A stretch of 64,000 nucleotides of DNA, from the NCBI GenBank assembly GCA_034422835.1, contig DAOUJJ010000007.1, positions 186,001 to 250,000 on the forward strand, given 5' to 3'. Of this stretch, positions 1 to 8,170 are shown piece by piece. Each line of letters starts with the position of its first letter. Positions within the stretch are counted from its first letter, which is position 1. The notes beneath the pieces are model-generated. The model had not been told where the DNA came from. It saw nothing but the letters and a program-made list of their open reading frames with translations, and ran no database searches. Origin of the DNA: VXMO01 sp034422835. Lineage in GTDB: Bacteria > Chloroflexota > Dehalococcoidia > UBA6926. A program made the translations under genes and the position numbers.

Positions 1-1975
1 CATCAGGATTCACATCTCTCATCACGTTCATCAAGCGTGCTCGAAGGTCAGCGATGCGCCTCACAACATCATCGACATCCGTGGACTGGCCTTGCCGACC
101 CTGCTGGGTTTGCACCGCCGATCTCAACCGCGAATCAACCAGGTCGGCGACTGCGGCAAGAGTCGCGTCCAGGTCTTCCCATGCCTTTGCGGCTTCACGC
201 CATTCATCCGTTTCCCGGACACGCTGAATGAGCCGCACCTGGGAATCGCCGCCTCGATCCGAGCGTGATCCGGCGGCGATAGCGCCAATGGCGCTGAAGA
301 ATTGACCCGCCCGGGCAGCTGCGCTGCGAGCTGCCGCAGCAACCTCAGCACCCGCGGCCTCAATCGCTTGAGCCGTCGCTCCCGCGGGTGGACTCGATGA
401 GCTCATCGCAGCCGCCATCAGTCGTGGCCTTCCTTCTTCCGAATCCGCGCCAAGCGAGTTGAGCAAGTCATTAATTTCGCTGTGAGAGATACTGCGGCTG
501 TAGTGGTCGGTGGCCTCGCGTTCAAGGTTGTGCGCCTCATCGAGGATCACATGTGGGATTTCACCCAGAACGTTGCCGCCGGAGGACGAGTCTGCCATGA
601 GAAGCGCATGATTCGTGATGACAAGGTGGGCGGCTTGCGCAGCCCTTCGCGCTCGGCCGATGAAACACAATCCCTCACGCTCATAGCCGCAGCCGCCATG
701 TCCTTCTTCCGACCCCGCAGACAGGGTTGACCAACGCGCGGCCTCCTGTTCACCCATCGGCAGTTCGCCCAAATCGCCGCTTTCCGTCGATTCCAGCCAG
801 ACCATCAACCGGGCAAAAAACGCAGCCTCGCCGGGCGTTACCTCAAGACTGCCGAGCCGTGAGAGCAGCCGCGACATGCACAGGTAGTTTCCCCTGCCCT
901 TGAGCACGGCTACTCGTACCTCGTCCGGTGTCAGACCGAGTGCCTGCAGAGCGATTGGAACATCCTTGGCGGCGAGCTGTTCCTGCAAGCCACGGGTGGA
1001 CGTTGCAACGACGACCTGTTCTTCAGCAGCCTCCGCTCGCCAGACAGCCGGAATCAGATAGCCGAGCGATTTGCCCGTTCCAGGCGGGGCCTCCAGAAGG
1101 AGTGTTTGGTCCGTTTCCTGGACTTGCGCCACCGCCTGTGCCATCTCCAATTGCTGCGTGCGTGGCTCATACGAGTCTCCAAGCGCCTGGGCGAGCTTGC
1201 CGTTGGATTCAAACACCGCTCCAATTGCTGCTTTCCCATCCTGGGTTGTAGGCAATTTGCGCTGGCGCGCCTCAGATTCGACGCTTGGCTTGCCAAGTCT
1301 TTCTGTCAAAAGTCGGATAACCCGCTCAGGCCCGTCGGCGGCAATTTCTTGCTGCTGGGCGGCTAATTCAAAAACCGGACCCGCTCTCCAGTCACCCGGC
1401 GCGCGGTCATAGAGCGAACGAATCATCGCCAGGGTCGCCGGGTCGAGAGCAAGAATCATGTCCCAGAACGTAAGGAAGACCCGCGCAGTCGTCTCCGCGT
1501 CTGCCAGCGCCCTGTGGGGGCTGTCGTTGACTATCCCCATCTCTTCGCTGACCCACCCAAGCGAATGACTGGCCGCTGACGGCCTCAGGATTCGTGAGAG
1601 ATCCAACGTGTCGAACACGGGTCCGGTCGGCATTACGCCGTTCGCGTTCAGGAATCCAAGGTCGAACTGATAATTCTGCCCCACCATCGGCAGGTCGCCT
1701 ATGAATGCGGCAAGTTCGTCTGCTATCTCGGTGAACGGAGGCGCGCCAACAAGATCAGCGTCCGTGATGCCCGTTAGCACAGCAACAAAATCCGGGAGCG
1801 CATGACCCGGATTGACGAGTCGTTGGAACGTGTCGACGATACGGCCTTGCTCAAGCTTGACTGCGCCGACCTCAATAATACGATCGCTCTCGGCGTTCAG
1901 CCCTGTGGTTTCCAGGTCAAGCGAGACGAACGTCAGGGGAAATGGCGTGGTGTCCGACGCGCCTGCGGCAGTCAT
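1..1975 (-). CDS. dinG: DinG-type ATP-dependent helicase with N-terminal DnaQ-like exonuclease (3' end cut by window edge)
   Basis: The frame is open from the ATG at 1975 to the left edge (about 658 codons), so the C-terminal helicase half is missing. The N-terminus has a DEDD 3'-5' exonuclease domain (SLDLETTG about residue 15, VGQNYQFDLGFLN, HRALADAE). An XPD/DinG superfamily 2 helicase follows, with Walker A EAPPGTGKS, an ITNHALL motif and the DEAH box ILDEAHNLERE. This exonuclease-helicase fusion is a known DinG/YpvA architecture in DNA repair. Only three cysteines are visible where Fe-S DinG proteins use four (NYLC, GGCGYE, GLCF). The start overlaps the stop of the upstream PHP gene (ATGA), indicating translational coupling. 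Confidence 0.9.
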   Translation of the reverse strand, partial: MTAAGASDTTPFPLTFVSLDLETTGLNAESDRIIEVGAVKLEQGRIVDTFQRLVNPGHALPDFVAVLTGITDADLVGAPPFTEIADELAAFIGDLPMVGQNYQFDLGFLNANGVMPTGPVFDTLDLSRILRPSAASHSLGWVSEEMGIVNDSPHRALADAETTARVFLTFWDMILALDPATLAMIRSLYDRAPGDWRAGPVFELAAQQQEIAADGPERVIRLLTERLGKPSVESEARQRKLPTTQDGKAAIGAVFESNGKLAQALGDSYEPRTQQLEMAQAVAQVQETDQTLLLEAPPGTGKSLGYLIPAVWRAEAAEEQVVVATSTRGLQEQLAAKDVPIALQALGLTPDEVRVAVLKGRGNYLCMSRLLSRLGSLEVTPGEAAFFARLMVWLESTESGDLGELPMGEQEAARWSTLSAGSEEGHGGCGYEREGLCFIGRARRAAQAAHLVITNHALLMADSSSGGNVLGEIPHVILDEAHNLEREATDHYSRSISHSEINDLLNSLGADSEEGRPRLMAAAMSSSSPPAGATAQAIEAAGAEVAAAARSAAARAGQFFSAIGAIAAGSRSDRGGDSQVRLIQRVRETDEWREAAKAWEDLDATLAAVADLVDSRLRSAVQTQQGRQGQSTDVDDVVRRIADLRARLMNVMRDVNPD

Positions 1976-2673
1976 CCCACGCCTACTGCGGAAAGGTCGG
2001 CGGCCCGCTCATCCCAATAGGATATGTCGCTTCCCTTGAGCAGTGAGCCGGTGGGATAATAGCGGCCCTCCCGGATTTCCTCGATTAATTCCTCCACGTT
2101 GGAGACACGCCGTTCCGTAACGATTGCCCCGGAGCCAATGCCGGACGTGGAATGGGCGTCACTACCGCCGATACCGATGCGCCCGAGAACGCGCGCGACC
2201 TCCAAGGCAAAGAGATTCTCCTGAGCGTTATTGGCTCCGTTCACGACTTCCAACTCGTCCGTCAGTTTGAAGATTTGGAGGTCTGCAGCCTCCTCGACGC
2301 TGTACAACTTCGACCATCCGTTGATGCGCGGATCATCAAACATGCGGCGAAAGGGGTGCGCGGCGATCATTATGCCGTCCGACGCCTGGACAACTCGCCG
2401 GAGTATTTCGGCCCGGTGGATCCCGGACGAATACCCCGTCAGGCCGAAACAGGTGATGTGCCCAAGATCGGTGGAAACCTCCATGCCAGGGATAACGAGG
2501 AAGTCATGTTCCGCAGAGAACCTTTCCATCTGATAGGTGTCCCAGACGGTGCCGTGTTCGGTAACGCAGACACCATCCAATCCGACGGCCTTGGCAACCG
2601 TCACAAGATCCTGTGGCGAGAGGCCGCTATCGGACGAACCGACATTTGTGTGAAGGTGAAGGTCCAGTTTCAT
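1972..2673 (-). CDS. PHP-domain metal-dependent phosphoesterase
   Basis: This is a 233-residue cytosolic protein of the PHP family (phosphoesterases related to the DNA polymerase III PHP domain and histidinol phosphatase). The metal-ligand motifs are in order: LHLHTN at the N-terminus, VTEHGT, IPGMEVS, AAHPFRR and GSDAHS near the C-terminus. The length fits stand-alone PHP proteins. It lies directly upstream of the exonuclease-helicase gene with a 4-base overlap, so the two are probably co-translated. That suggests, without proving, a nucleotide or nucleic-acid phosphoester substrate. The exact substrate cannot be read from the sequence. Confidence 0.85.
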   Translation of the reverse strand: MKLDLHLHTNVGSSDSGLSPQDLVTVAKAVGLDGVCVTEHGTVWDTYQMERFSAEHDFLVIPGMEVSTDLGHITCFGLTGYSSGIHRAEILRRVVQASDGIMIAAHPFRRMFDDPRINGWSKLYSVEEAADLQIFKLTDELEVVNGANNAQENLFALEVARVLGRIGIGGSDAHSTSGIGSGAIVTERRVSNVEELIEEIREGRYYPTGSLLKGSDISYWDERAADLSAVGVG

Positions 2674-2865
2674 AACAACCTAAGGGTACTTGCATTCTAG
2701 CAGGAACGCGGCGACTGTCAGCGAACAGGACAGTCTCATTTAAGGCGGGCAATGCCGTGACTCGGGGCAGGATTTGGTCTTCCAGGCAGCATGGCGGCGG
2801 CGGGGCGCACTGTAGACGAATCAGGTAGGCTGTACGTGACAGAGGCGCTCTCACGGGAGGCTCGG

Positions 2866-3117
2866 ATGTATCGCATTACGATTTCGACGAAAGAACACGG
2901 AACAATCCTCGACCAGGAATTGATGGGCTTCGTGCTGATTCGAAAGATGTTGTGTGAACACGAGGACCCCACGCATGAGCCTGTGATGAGCATGGAATCC
3001 CGCGGTGTAAACGGCTATGAACAGATTGGGCTGCTTGAATGGGCCAAGGCCGTGACAACGGCGGACATGGTCGCGGACATGGAAGAGGGCCCCGGCCTGG
3101 CCGATTACCCCAACTAG
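2866..3117 (+). CDS. Small conserved-looking hypothetical protein (83 aa)
   Basis: I do not recognise this protein. It begins MYRITISTKEHGTILDQ and is rich in acidic residues towards the end, with no membrane segment or signal peptide. I chose the ATG at 2866 because a strong Shine-Dalgarno GGGAGG lies 5 nt upstream at 2855-2860; the frame is open further upstream but without such a site. It is a lone plus-strand gene between the divergent PHP gene and a minus-strand tRNA-Glu. A small regulatory or binding protein is possible, but nothing in the sequence decides it. Confidence 0.6.
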   Translation: MYRITISTKEHGTILDQELMGFVLIRKMLCEHEDPTHEPVMSMESRGVNGYEQIGLLEWAKAVTTADMVADMEEGPGLADYPN

Positions 3118-3131
3118 CGCACCGTATGAAT

Positions 3132-3207
3132 TGGTGCCCCCAAGGGGACTCGAACCCCTGTCGGCGGCTTGAAGGGCCGCAGTCCTAGGCCACTAGACGA
3201 TGGGGGC
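3132..3207 (-). tRNA. tRNA-Glu (anticodon TTC), with C at position 33
   Basis: The reverse complement folds as a full cloverleaf: acceptor GCCCCCA with TGGGGGC, D-arm GTCTAGTGGCCTAGGAC, anticodon stem GCGGC/GCCGC with loop CCTTCAA, T-arm AGGGG/CCCCT, and an encoded ACCA tail. The loop reads anticodon TTC at 34-36. Position 33, almost always U, is C here. The acceptor and D-arm match bacterial glutamate tRNAs. It stands alone between two plus-strand protein genes. Confidence 0.93.
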
Positions 3208-3303
3208 GTGACACCTTCGCCTCTTCCACTATAGCCGTAACACACCCTCCTTGTGCTATTCGCTACCACTGACATTCTTGCGACATCCCCCGATAATGGA
3301 TGC

Positions 3304-3933
3304 ATGAGAAATCGACCTATATCGGTCTTTCTGAATTCGCTTGGCATCTCCGGCGCGGAGCAGCAAGCCATTGCGCGCACAGTTCTTGAAGACGAGAGTT
3401 TCACCAACCGCCGCAAGACCAACATGGCTGTCCACAAAGAACCCGCCGCGGAAGAGTCACTCAGGCGGCGGCTGGCGCTTCACTGCGCCACCACGACCTG
3501 TCGCGACACGCTTGAACTCGAACAGGTCGACACGGAGTCCCCCCGCCAACTTCTCCTTGTGGAACGAGACGCCTGTGAGGTGTGCGGCGGTTCTGCCGAC
3601 CGGCGCGCTTTGAATGAGATGGCGAGCGCGATGCAGGAGGGAGGCCTCTCCCGGATAGTCGTTGTTGGCGGAACAGACCAAAAGGCAGCGCGTATTCGGG
3701 AAATATCACCGGACTCAATCGAGTGGCGATTCGTTGATGGATTGAGAAACATCAATGAACGTAACGCCTCAAGCGACCTCCAGTGGGGCCACGTGGTCGT
3801 CATATGGGCGACAACCCCACTACCTCATCGCGTGTCGAATCTCTACAGCAAGAGCAGCCACACAATCACGGCCCCCACCAGCGGCATCGCCGCGCTCGCC
3901 CGTGAAGCCGCCAGGTTTGCCCGTGGCGGTTAG
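3304..3933 (+). CDS. Hypothetical protein with a DUF2325-like C-terminal half and a CxxC pair
   Basis: This is a 209-residue soluble protein if started at the ATG at 3304; the frame is open from 3253. The middle has a CEVCGGS motif that may bind a metal. The C-terminal part runs through RIVVVGGTDQ, FVDGLRN, HVVVIWATTPLPHRVSN and a final lysine/serine-rich helix. This recalls the DUF2325 fold (a glycine-rich first strand, then a conserved histidine after a hydrophobic strand). The match is by eye only. It converges on the DUF192 gene that follows on the other strand, with 16 nt between stops. Confidence 0.55.
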   Translation: MRNRPISVFLNSLGISGAEQQAIARTVLEDESFTNRRKTNMAVHKEPAAEESLRRRLALHCATTTCRDTLELEQVDTESPRQLLLVERDACEVCGGSADRRALNEMASAMQEGGLSRIVVVGGTDQKAARIREISPDSIEWRFVDGLRNINERNASSDLQWGHVVVIWATTPLPHRVSNLYSKSSHTITAPTSGIAALAREAARFARGG

Positions 3934-3949
3934 CCCGCGTAGCGCTCTC

Positions 3950-4564
3950 CTAGCGAAACAGCGCCTGATCTCCCACCGCGAAACCAAGTGACTCCGCAAG
4001 GCCGGCATTAATTTCCAGCGCGTACTGCGCAGGGGCGGCGCTCGGATAACTCCTGAGTTCAGAATCCGACACGCCTGGCTGCGGGTGCATCGTCTGGATA
4101 TCCACAACGACGCCCTTCGCATCCATATAGAGGATATCCAGCGGAATCAGGGTGTTCTTCATCCAGAAGTTCAGCGTTCGCTCTGCAGAGAAAACGAACA
4201 GCATTCCCGCGTTTTCGGCGAGGCTCTCACGATGCATCAGGCCGAGCGCCCGCTCAGCCGGCGTATCCGCGATTTCCAGTACAAAGATGTGTCCCTTGAG
4301 GGATATCTCCCGGATCGATTCCGGATTCTCCACACCCTCAATGGCCAGAAATCCCTCTTCAAACGGTGACGGTGTGGGAGTGGCGGTGAGTGTGGGAGTT
4401 GCAGAGGGTGCTGCAGTGAGAGTTGGCGGGAGAACACGGATTTCCGGACGCCGGGAATCGGGTGACGACACGGGTGTTGAAGCGGCAAAGGAACTGCACG
4501 CCCCAAGAGTGAATACAACGAAGGCCGCAATAACGCCAAGAACGGCTATTGAGCGAGGACTCAT
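3950..4564 (-). CDS. DUF192-family lipoprotein
   Basis: This is a 204-residue secreted protein. The N-terminus is a hydrophobic signal with the lipobox LGAC, then a Ser/Pro/Thr-rich linker to about residue 70. A complete DUF192 domain follows (ALGLMHRESLAENAGMLFVF, NFWMKNTLIPLDILYMD, YALEINAG). DUF192 proteins are small extracytoplasmic beta-barrel proteins of unknown biochemical role, often found as single-domain lipoproteins. It appears monocistronic: the next upstream feature is tRNA-Thr on the opposite strand. Confidence 0.85.
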   Translation of the reverse strand: MSPRSIAVLGVIAAFVVFTLGACSSFAASTPVSSPDSRRPEIRVLPPTLTAAPSATPTLTATPTPSPFEEGFLAIEGVENPESIREISLKGHIFVLEIADTPAERALGLMHRESLAENAGMLFVFSAERTLNFWMKNTLIPLDILYMDAKGVVVDIQTMHPQPGVSDSELRSYPSAAPAQYALEINAGLAESLGFAVGDQALFR

Positions 4565-4644
4565 TCACCCAAGGATACAGGACTCATTTGGTAGAATTGA
4601 ATCAGGGTTGCTCACTGCATTCCCTGATTGGTGAGATGCTTCAG

Positions 4645-4719
4645 GCCAGCGTAGCTCAGGGGTAGAGCAGCGGTTTCGTAAACCGCAGGCCATCGGTTCA
4701 AATCCGATCGCTGGCTCCA
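4645..4719 (+). tRNA. tRNA-Thr (anticodon CGT)
   Basis: The cloverleaf has acceptor GCCAGCG/CGCTGGC, D-arm GCTCAGGGGTAGAGC, anticodon stem GCGGT/ACCGC with loop TTCGTAA (anticodon CGT), T-arm ATCGG/CCGAT with loop TTCAAAT, discriminator T and an encoded CCA. All invariant positions are normal. Confidence 0.96.
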
Positions 4720-4733
4720 TGCCAAAAAGACAA

Positions 4734-4758
4734 CGAGCCGCGCGTATGGCGCGGCTCG
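4734..4758 (+). terminator. Strong hairpin downstream of tRNA-Thr, probable terminator
   Basis: A perfect 10-bp stem (CGAGCCGCGC / GCGCGGCTCG) closes a 5-nt loop 15 nt after the tRNA-Thr 3' end. It is followed by a pyrimidine-rich tail (CCAGTCTTGCTTCTCT) rather than a pure T tract. Position and stability fit a transcription terminator for the tRNA. The remaining 200 nt up to the DUF502 gene show no other feature I can support. Confidence 0.55.
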
Positions 4759-4958
4759 CCAGTCTTGCTTCTCTCCGGAGACAAAGTGGGTGGCCTCGTG
4801 GACCTTGAGAACCCGTTTTGCCCTCAAATCTCTTGATCAGTAAGAGTACCGAACAGTTCGTGTGCTAGAGTACGGTCGTAGCAGGTACGGATATTCACCA
4901 TCTGTGTCGGCATGGATGATGCGATCGGCTCGTTTGAGCACAGGGGGGAGGTGGGCCG

Positions 4959-5807
4959 TTGAGTACGGATGACAGTGGTATGGAAACTCCCACCGACGAG
5001 AGCTCTACAACAAAGGCGGGGGCAAACAAGAAGGGTAATTTCTCATCTGTGGAGCAACACGTTCAAAAACGTGTTATGGACGGCCTCTTTGAACTCGTCC
5101 CGTTGCTTGTCACTATCGCCGCCGTTGCGTTCCTTGTGGGCTATGCAGACGGCCTGATCAGACCCCTCATACGACTATTGGGTCTACCGACACTCGACAT
5201 CACTATCGGAGAGACTGATTTCAGTCTGAGCCTTGACTTCTGGGGGGTTGGCGCAATCGCTCTTGCAATCATCTTCTATCTGTTCGGCCTCCTCATCTCA
5301 TTCACAGTTGGCCGCAAGGTTATGAACGGGTTCAACACTATTCTCGGCACCATCCCTATTGTGAAGGTCGTCTTTAACATGATGAGGCAGGCGATGGCCT
5401 CCATCAGCAATACCAAGACGAGCTTCAGCCGGGTTGTGTTCGTTGAGTGGCCGCGCGAGGGTATGGTTGCTCTCGGCTTCGTCACAGGGCGAATGTATTC
5501 CCCTGAAACGCATACGTCGGTGGTCAGTGTGTATATACCGACCATCCCAAACCCGACATCCGGCAACATGGCCTTCGTCTTCGAAGATGATGTTATCGAA
5601 ACGAATCTCAATCCCGATGATGCGATGAGATTGGTCTTCTCAGGCGGTATTGTGCTCCCGCCGACGGTTAACCTTGCACGGCTTCCTGCCGATCTCGAGG
5701 ACCACAGAGTCTCGGACCTTGTCGGCACGTTCAGGACATCCGCGCCGGATGTGGAAGCCGAATGGGATACGCCCGCGGTATCTCAGGAGATAAAGCCCAG
5801 GTCCTAA
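4959..5807 (+). CDS. DUF502 family membrane protein
   Basis: This is a 282-residue protein. After a hydrophilic, acidic N-terminus of about 35 residues come two membrane segments (about 45-70 and 90-115). A soluble domain with the DUF502 signature follows (TSVVSVYIPTIPNPTSG, then DDAMRLVFSGG). I take the TTG start at 4959 because GGGGGAGGTG lies just upstream at 4943-4952; the next candidate is the ATG at 4981. DUF502 proteins are widespread bacterial inner-membrane proteins of unknown function. It converges on the histidine kinase gene with a 26-nt gap. Confidence 0.85.
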   Translation: MSTDDSGMETPTDESSTTKAGANKKGNFSSVEQHVQKRVMDGLFELVPLLVTIAAVAFLVGYADGLIRPLIRLLGLPTLDITIGETDFSLSLDFWGVGAIALAIIFYLFGLLISFTVGRKVMNGFNTILGTIPIVKVVFNMMRQAMASISNTKTSFSRVVFVEWPREGMVALGFVTGRMYSPETHTSVVSVYIPTIPNPTSGNMAFVFEDDVIETNLNPDDAMRLVFSGGIVLPPTVNLARLPADLEDHRVSDLVGTFRTSAPDVEAEWDTPAVSQEIKPRS

Positions 5808-5833
5808 CAGGCAACAACCAGGTAAAGACGCGT

Positions 5834-8170
5834 TTAGTCGTCTGCGGTAGTAACGGTCTCTGCCTGTTGGGCGGTATTTCCCTGCATCTGAGCAACCTCT
5901 TCCGCCGTGAGGTCCTTCACGGATTGCAATGGTATATCAATGTACATCTCGGTAAACTCATTCGGCGCTGATTCCACCGAGATGGATCCGCCATGCCGCT
6001 GGACGATGTCATTGGATATTGCGAGGCCGAGGCCGGTCCCCTTCTCAGGAGGCTTTGTCGTGAAGAATGGATTGAAGATCTTTTCCTTCACTTCCTCCGG
6101 CATTCCAACCCCGTTGTCACGGATCGTGACCCGTATCTTGTCTTCTTCGCGGCGCGTCTTTAGCCATACCATCGGGGTGTACTCTTTTTCCCGGCCTTCA
6201 GCAGCCAGGTTCTTGCGGCGGAGGTCCGTGGCATAGCACGCGTTCGCCACCATGTTGAGGAAGACACGGCCCAACTCCTGCGGTATCACTTCCACTGTAC
6301 CGATGTTGGGATCATAGTCTTCTTCTGTCGTCACGTTGAAGTTGGCGTCAGTCGCGCGCTGGCTGTGATAAGCCAGACGATACTGCTGGTCAACAAGGAT
6401 GTTCATATCGACGTGTTCCCATTCACCGGTATCACGGCCGATCTGGAGCATGTCATGAACGATGCGATTGGCTCTGTCCCCGTGGGACTTGATGCGCCCG
6501 AGATTGTCATGGAGATCACCCACGACCTCATCGACATAGGACCGCTGATCGTCTGACAGTTCAAATTTCGGATCGTCGAGGATTTCTTTGAGCTCATCGA
6601 CGAGTTCTTGAGACGCCTCAGAGAAGTTATTCATAAAGTTGAGCGGATTACGGATTTCGTGGGCGACGCCGGCCGTTAACTCGCCCAGCGCGGCGAGCTT
6701 CTCTCTCAGGACAATCTGTCCTTGAGCCTGCCGCAATTCACCCAAAACCCCCTCAAGCTCTTCATTCTTATCCTGCAATTCATTGGCGAGCTGCTCAACG
6801 AGGTTCAGCCGTTGAACCTCCAACGCGTGCCTCCGAAAGACCTCGAGTGCGGACGCCATGACCGCGACTTCATCCTGGCCGCCAATATCGACAGATGATT
6901 CCAGATCACCCTCAGCCATGCTTTGCATACGGTTGGATAGAGTGTTCAAGCGCCGCAGCAGAATGCGACCAATGAATAACCAGATCACTAACAATGCCCC
7001 AACCACGCTCAACGCCGTAATCACGACCAGTAGGATTCGCCCGGTGCGTATTGCCTGGTCAGAGGCTGCCGTAGCCGTCACGGTTCCCTGCTGTGACGCT
7101 ATGACAAGCCCGTCCACTTCAGCCAACAACTCAATGGAAAGGGCGCGGTTATTTTCGAGAAGCTGCCGCTGAGCATTTGCAATCTGGAGTGATTGCAGTA
7201 CGACATCATAGATTCCGTCCTCGCTGAGACCCAGGGCAAAGAATTCGCTCAGGATAGGTTGAGCCTGTTCATGAATCTCCGTCCCCGCAAGGAAACCCAG
7301 ATTGCGCTCAATTCTGCTCGTCGCTGCCTCAAACTCGGCTCTGAAGGAATCTACGAGCCTGGGGTCAGTCGCGGTGAATGCGCTGGCCAACTGTTCACCG
7401 CCGATCTTGACGTCGGACTGAATCTCGACAAGGCGCCGATACCTCTCGACCTGCTCTTCTGAGAAATGTTCGAGCCTTTGGGCCTGATTCTGATCGATGC
7501 CAGGAAAGCCGGTCATGATGAAGAAGAGTTGATCGTCTATAGCCGGAACGAGGACGCTGTTCAACTCCACTCCCAGACTGGTGAGCCTAATCTGGTGGGC
7601 GCCCTGTTGGTCAATCAATTCAAATGTGCCGTCCGTTTGCGCAGCAATGGAATCAATGTTTGAGAGAAGGGTGTTCGCGTAATCCCTGATTACACGGATA
7701 CGCTCGGGGTCAACGTCGGGCTGGGCTTCCAGCGCGGCCATTTGGGCCTCGAACTCGTCATAGGCAAAGTCGATTTCCCCGACGACCCGCAGAAATTCCT
7801 GCCTGTTGTCCGCCGCTGTCAGACTTGGAGCGGCGGCGACGAGAGTCTGCCCATATTGCGCGATGCCGAATGCGGACGCCAGTTCCGGCACGCTGCCCTC
7901 ATTCACTTGATCCTGTGCATCGTTGATGCTATTGAACGAGAACCACGCTACCAAGCTGGCCAACAAGGTGAGCATGACCGCGCCGCCAATACTGATATAC
8001 AACTGCGTCGCAATGCGTATGCGTCCCAGGATTCTTCCCCGAACCCCTTTCACGGGCGGGGCATGCCATTGATCCGGCTCCAAGTCCTGTCCGTCACCGT
8101 CACCAGGGGTTGATTGCCCTCGCCTCCCCGGCAACAGTCCGAGAATCGCTCCGACCTCGGGAATCTTCAT
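5834..8170 (-). CDS. TorS-like hybrid-sensor-type histidine kinase (no receiver)
   Basis: This is a 778-residue membrane sensor kinase. The order is a proline-rich cytoplasmic N-tail, TM1 (about 58-80), a helical periplasmic domain of about 290 residues, TM2 (about 375-398), HAMP, coiled coil, H-box (GVAHEIRNPLNF) and HATPase with N-box (NACYA), G1 (DNGVGM) and G2 (GTGLGLAI). The first periplasmic helix (NEGSVPELASAF, then LVAAAPSLTAAD) has the pattern of TorS-type sensors, which read a periplasmic binding protein instead of a free ligand. Its start overlaps the stop of the binding-protein gene by 4 bases, supporting that pairing. It lacks an internal receiver, so phosphate probably goes to the receiver-phosphatase of the same operon. 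Confidence 0.9.
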   Translation of the reverse strand: MKIPEVGAILGLLPGRRGQSTPGDGDGQDLEPDQWHAPPVKGVRGRILGRIRIATQLYISIGGAVMLTLLASLVAWFSFNSINDAQDQVNEGSVPELASAFGIAQYGQTLVAAAPSLTAADNRQEFLRVVGEIDFAYDEFEAQMAALEAQPDVDPERIRVIRDYANTLLSNIDSIAAQTDGTFELIDQQGAHQIRLTSLGVELNSVLVPAIDDQLFFIMTGFPGIDQNQAQRLEHFSEEQVERYRRLVEIQSDVKIGGEQLASAFTATDPRLVDSFRAEFEAATSRIERNLGFLAGTEIHEQAQPILSEFFALGLSEDGIYDVVLQSLQIANAQRQLLENNRALSIELLAEVDGLVIASQQGTVTATAASDQAIRTGRILLVVITALSVVGALLVIWLFIGRILLRRLNTLSNRMQSMAEGDLESSVDIGGQDEVAVMASALEVFRRHALEVQRLNLVEQLANELQDKNEELEGVLGELRQAQGQIVLREKLAALGELTAGVAHEIRNPLNFMNNFSEASQELVDELKEILDDPKFELSDDQRSYVDEVVGDLHDNLGRIKSHGDRANRIVHDMLQIGRDTGEWEHVDMNILVDQQYRLAYHSQRATDANFNVTTEEDYDPNIGTVEVIPQELGRVFLNMVANACYATDLRRKNLAAEGREKEYTPMVWLKTRREEDKIRVTIRDNGVGMPEEVKEKIFNPFFTTKPPEKGTGLGLAISNDIVQRHGGSISVESAPNEFTEMYIDIPLQSVKDLTAEEVAQMQGNTAQQAETVTTADD

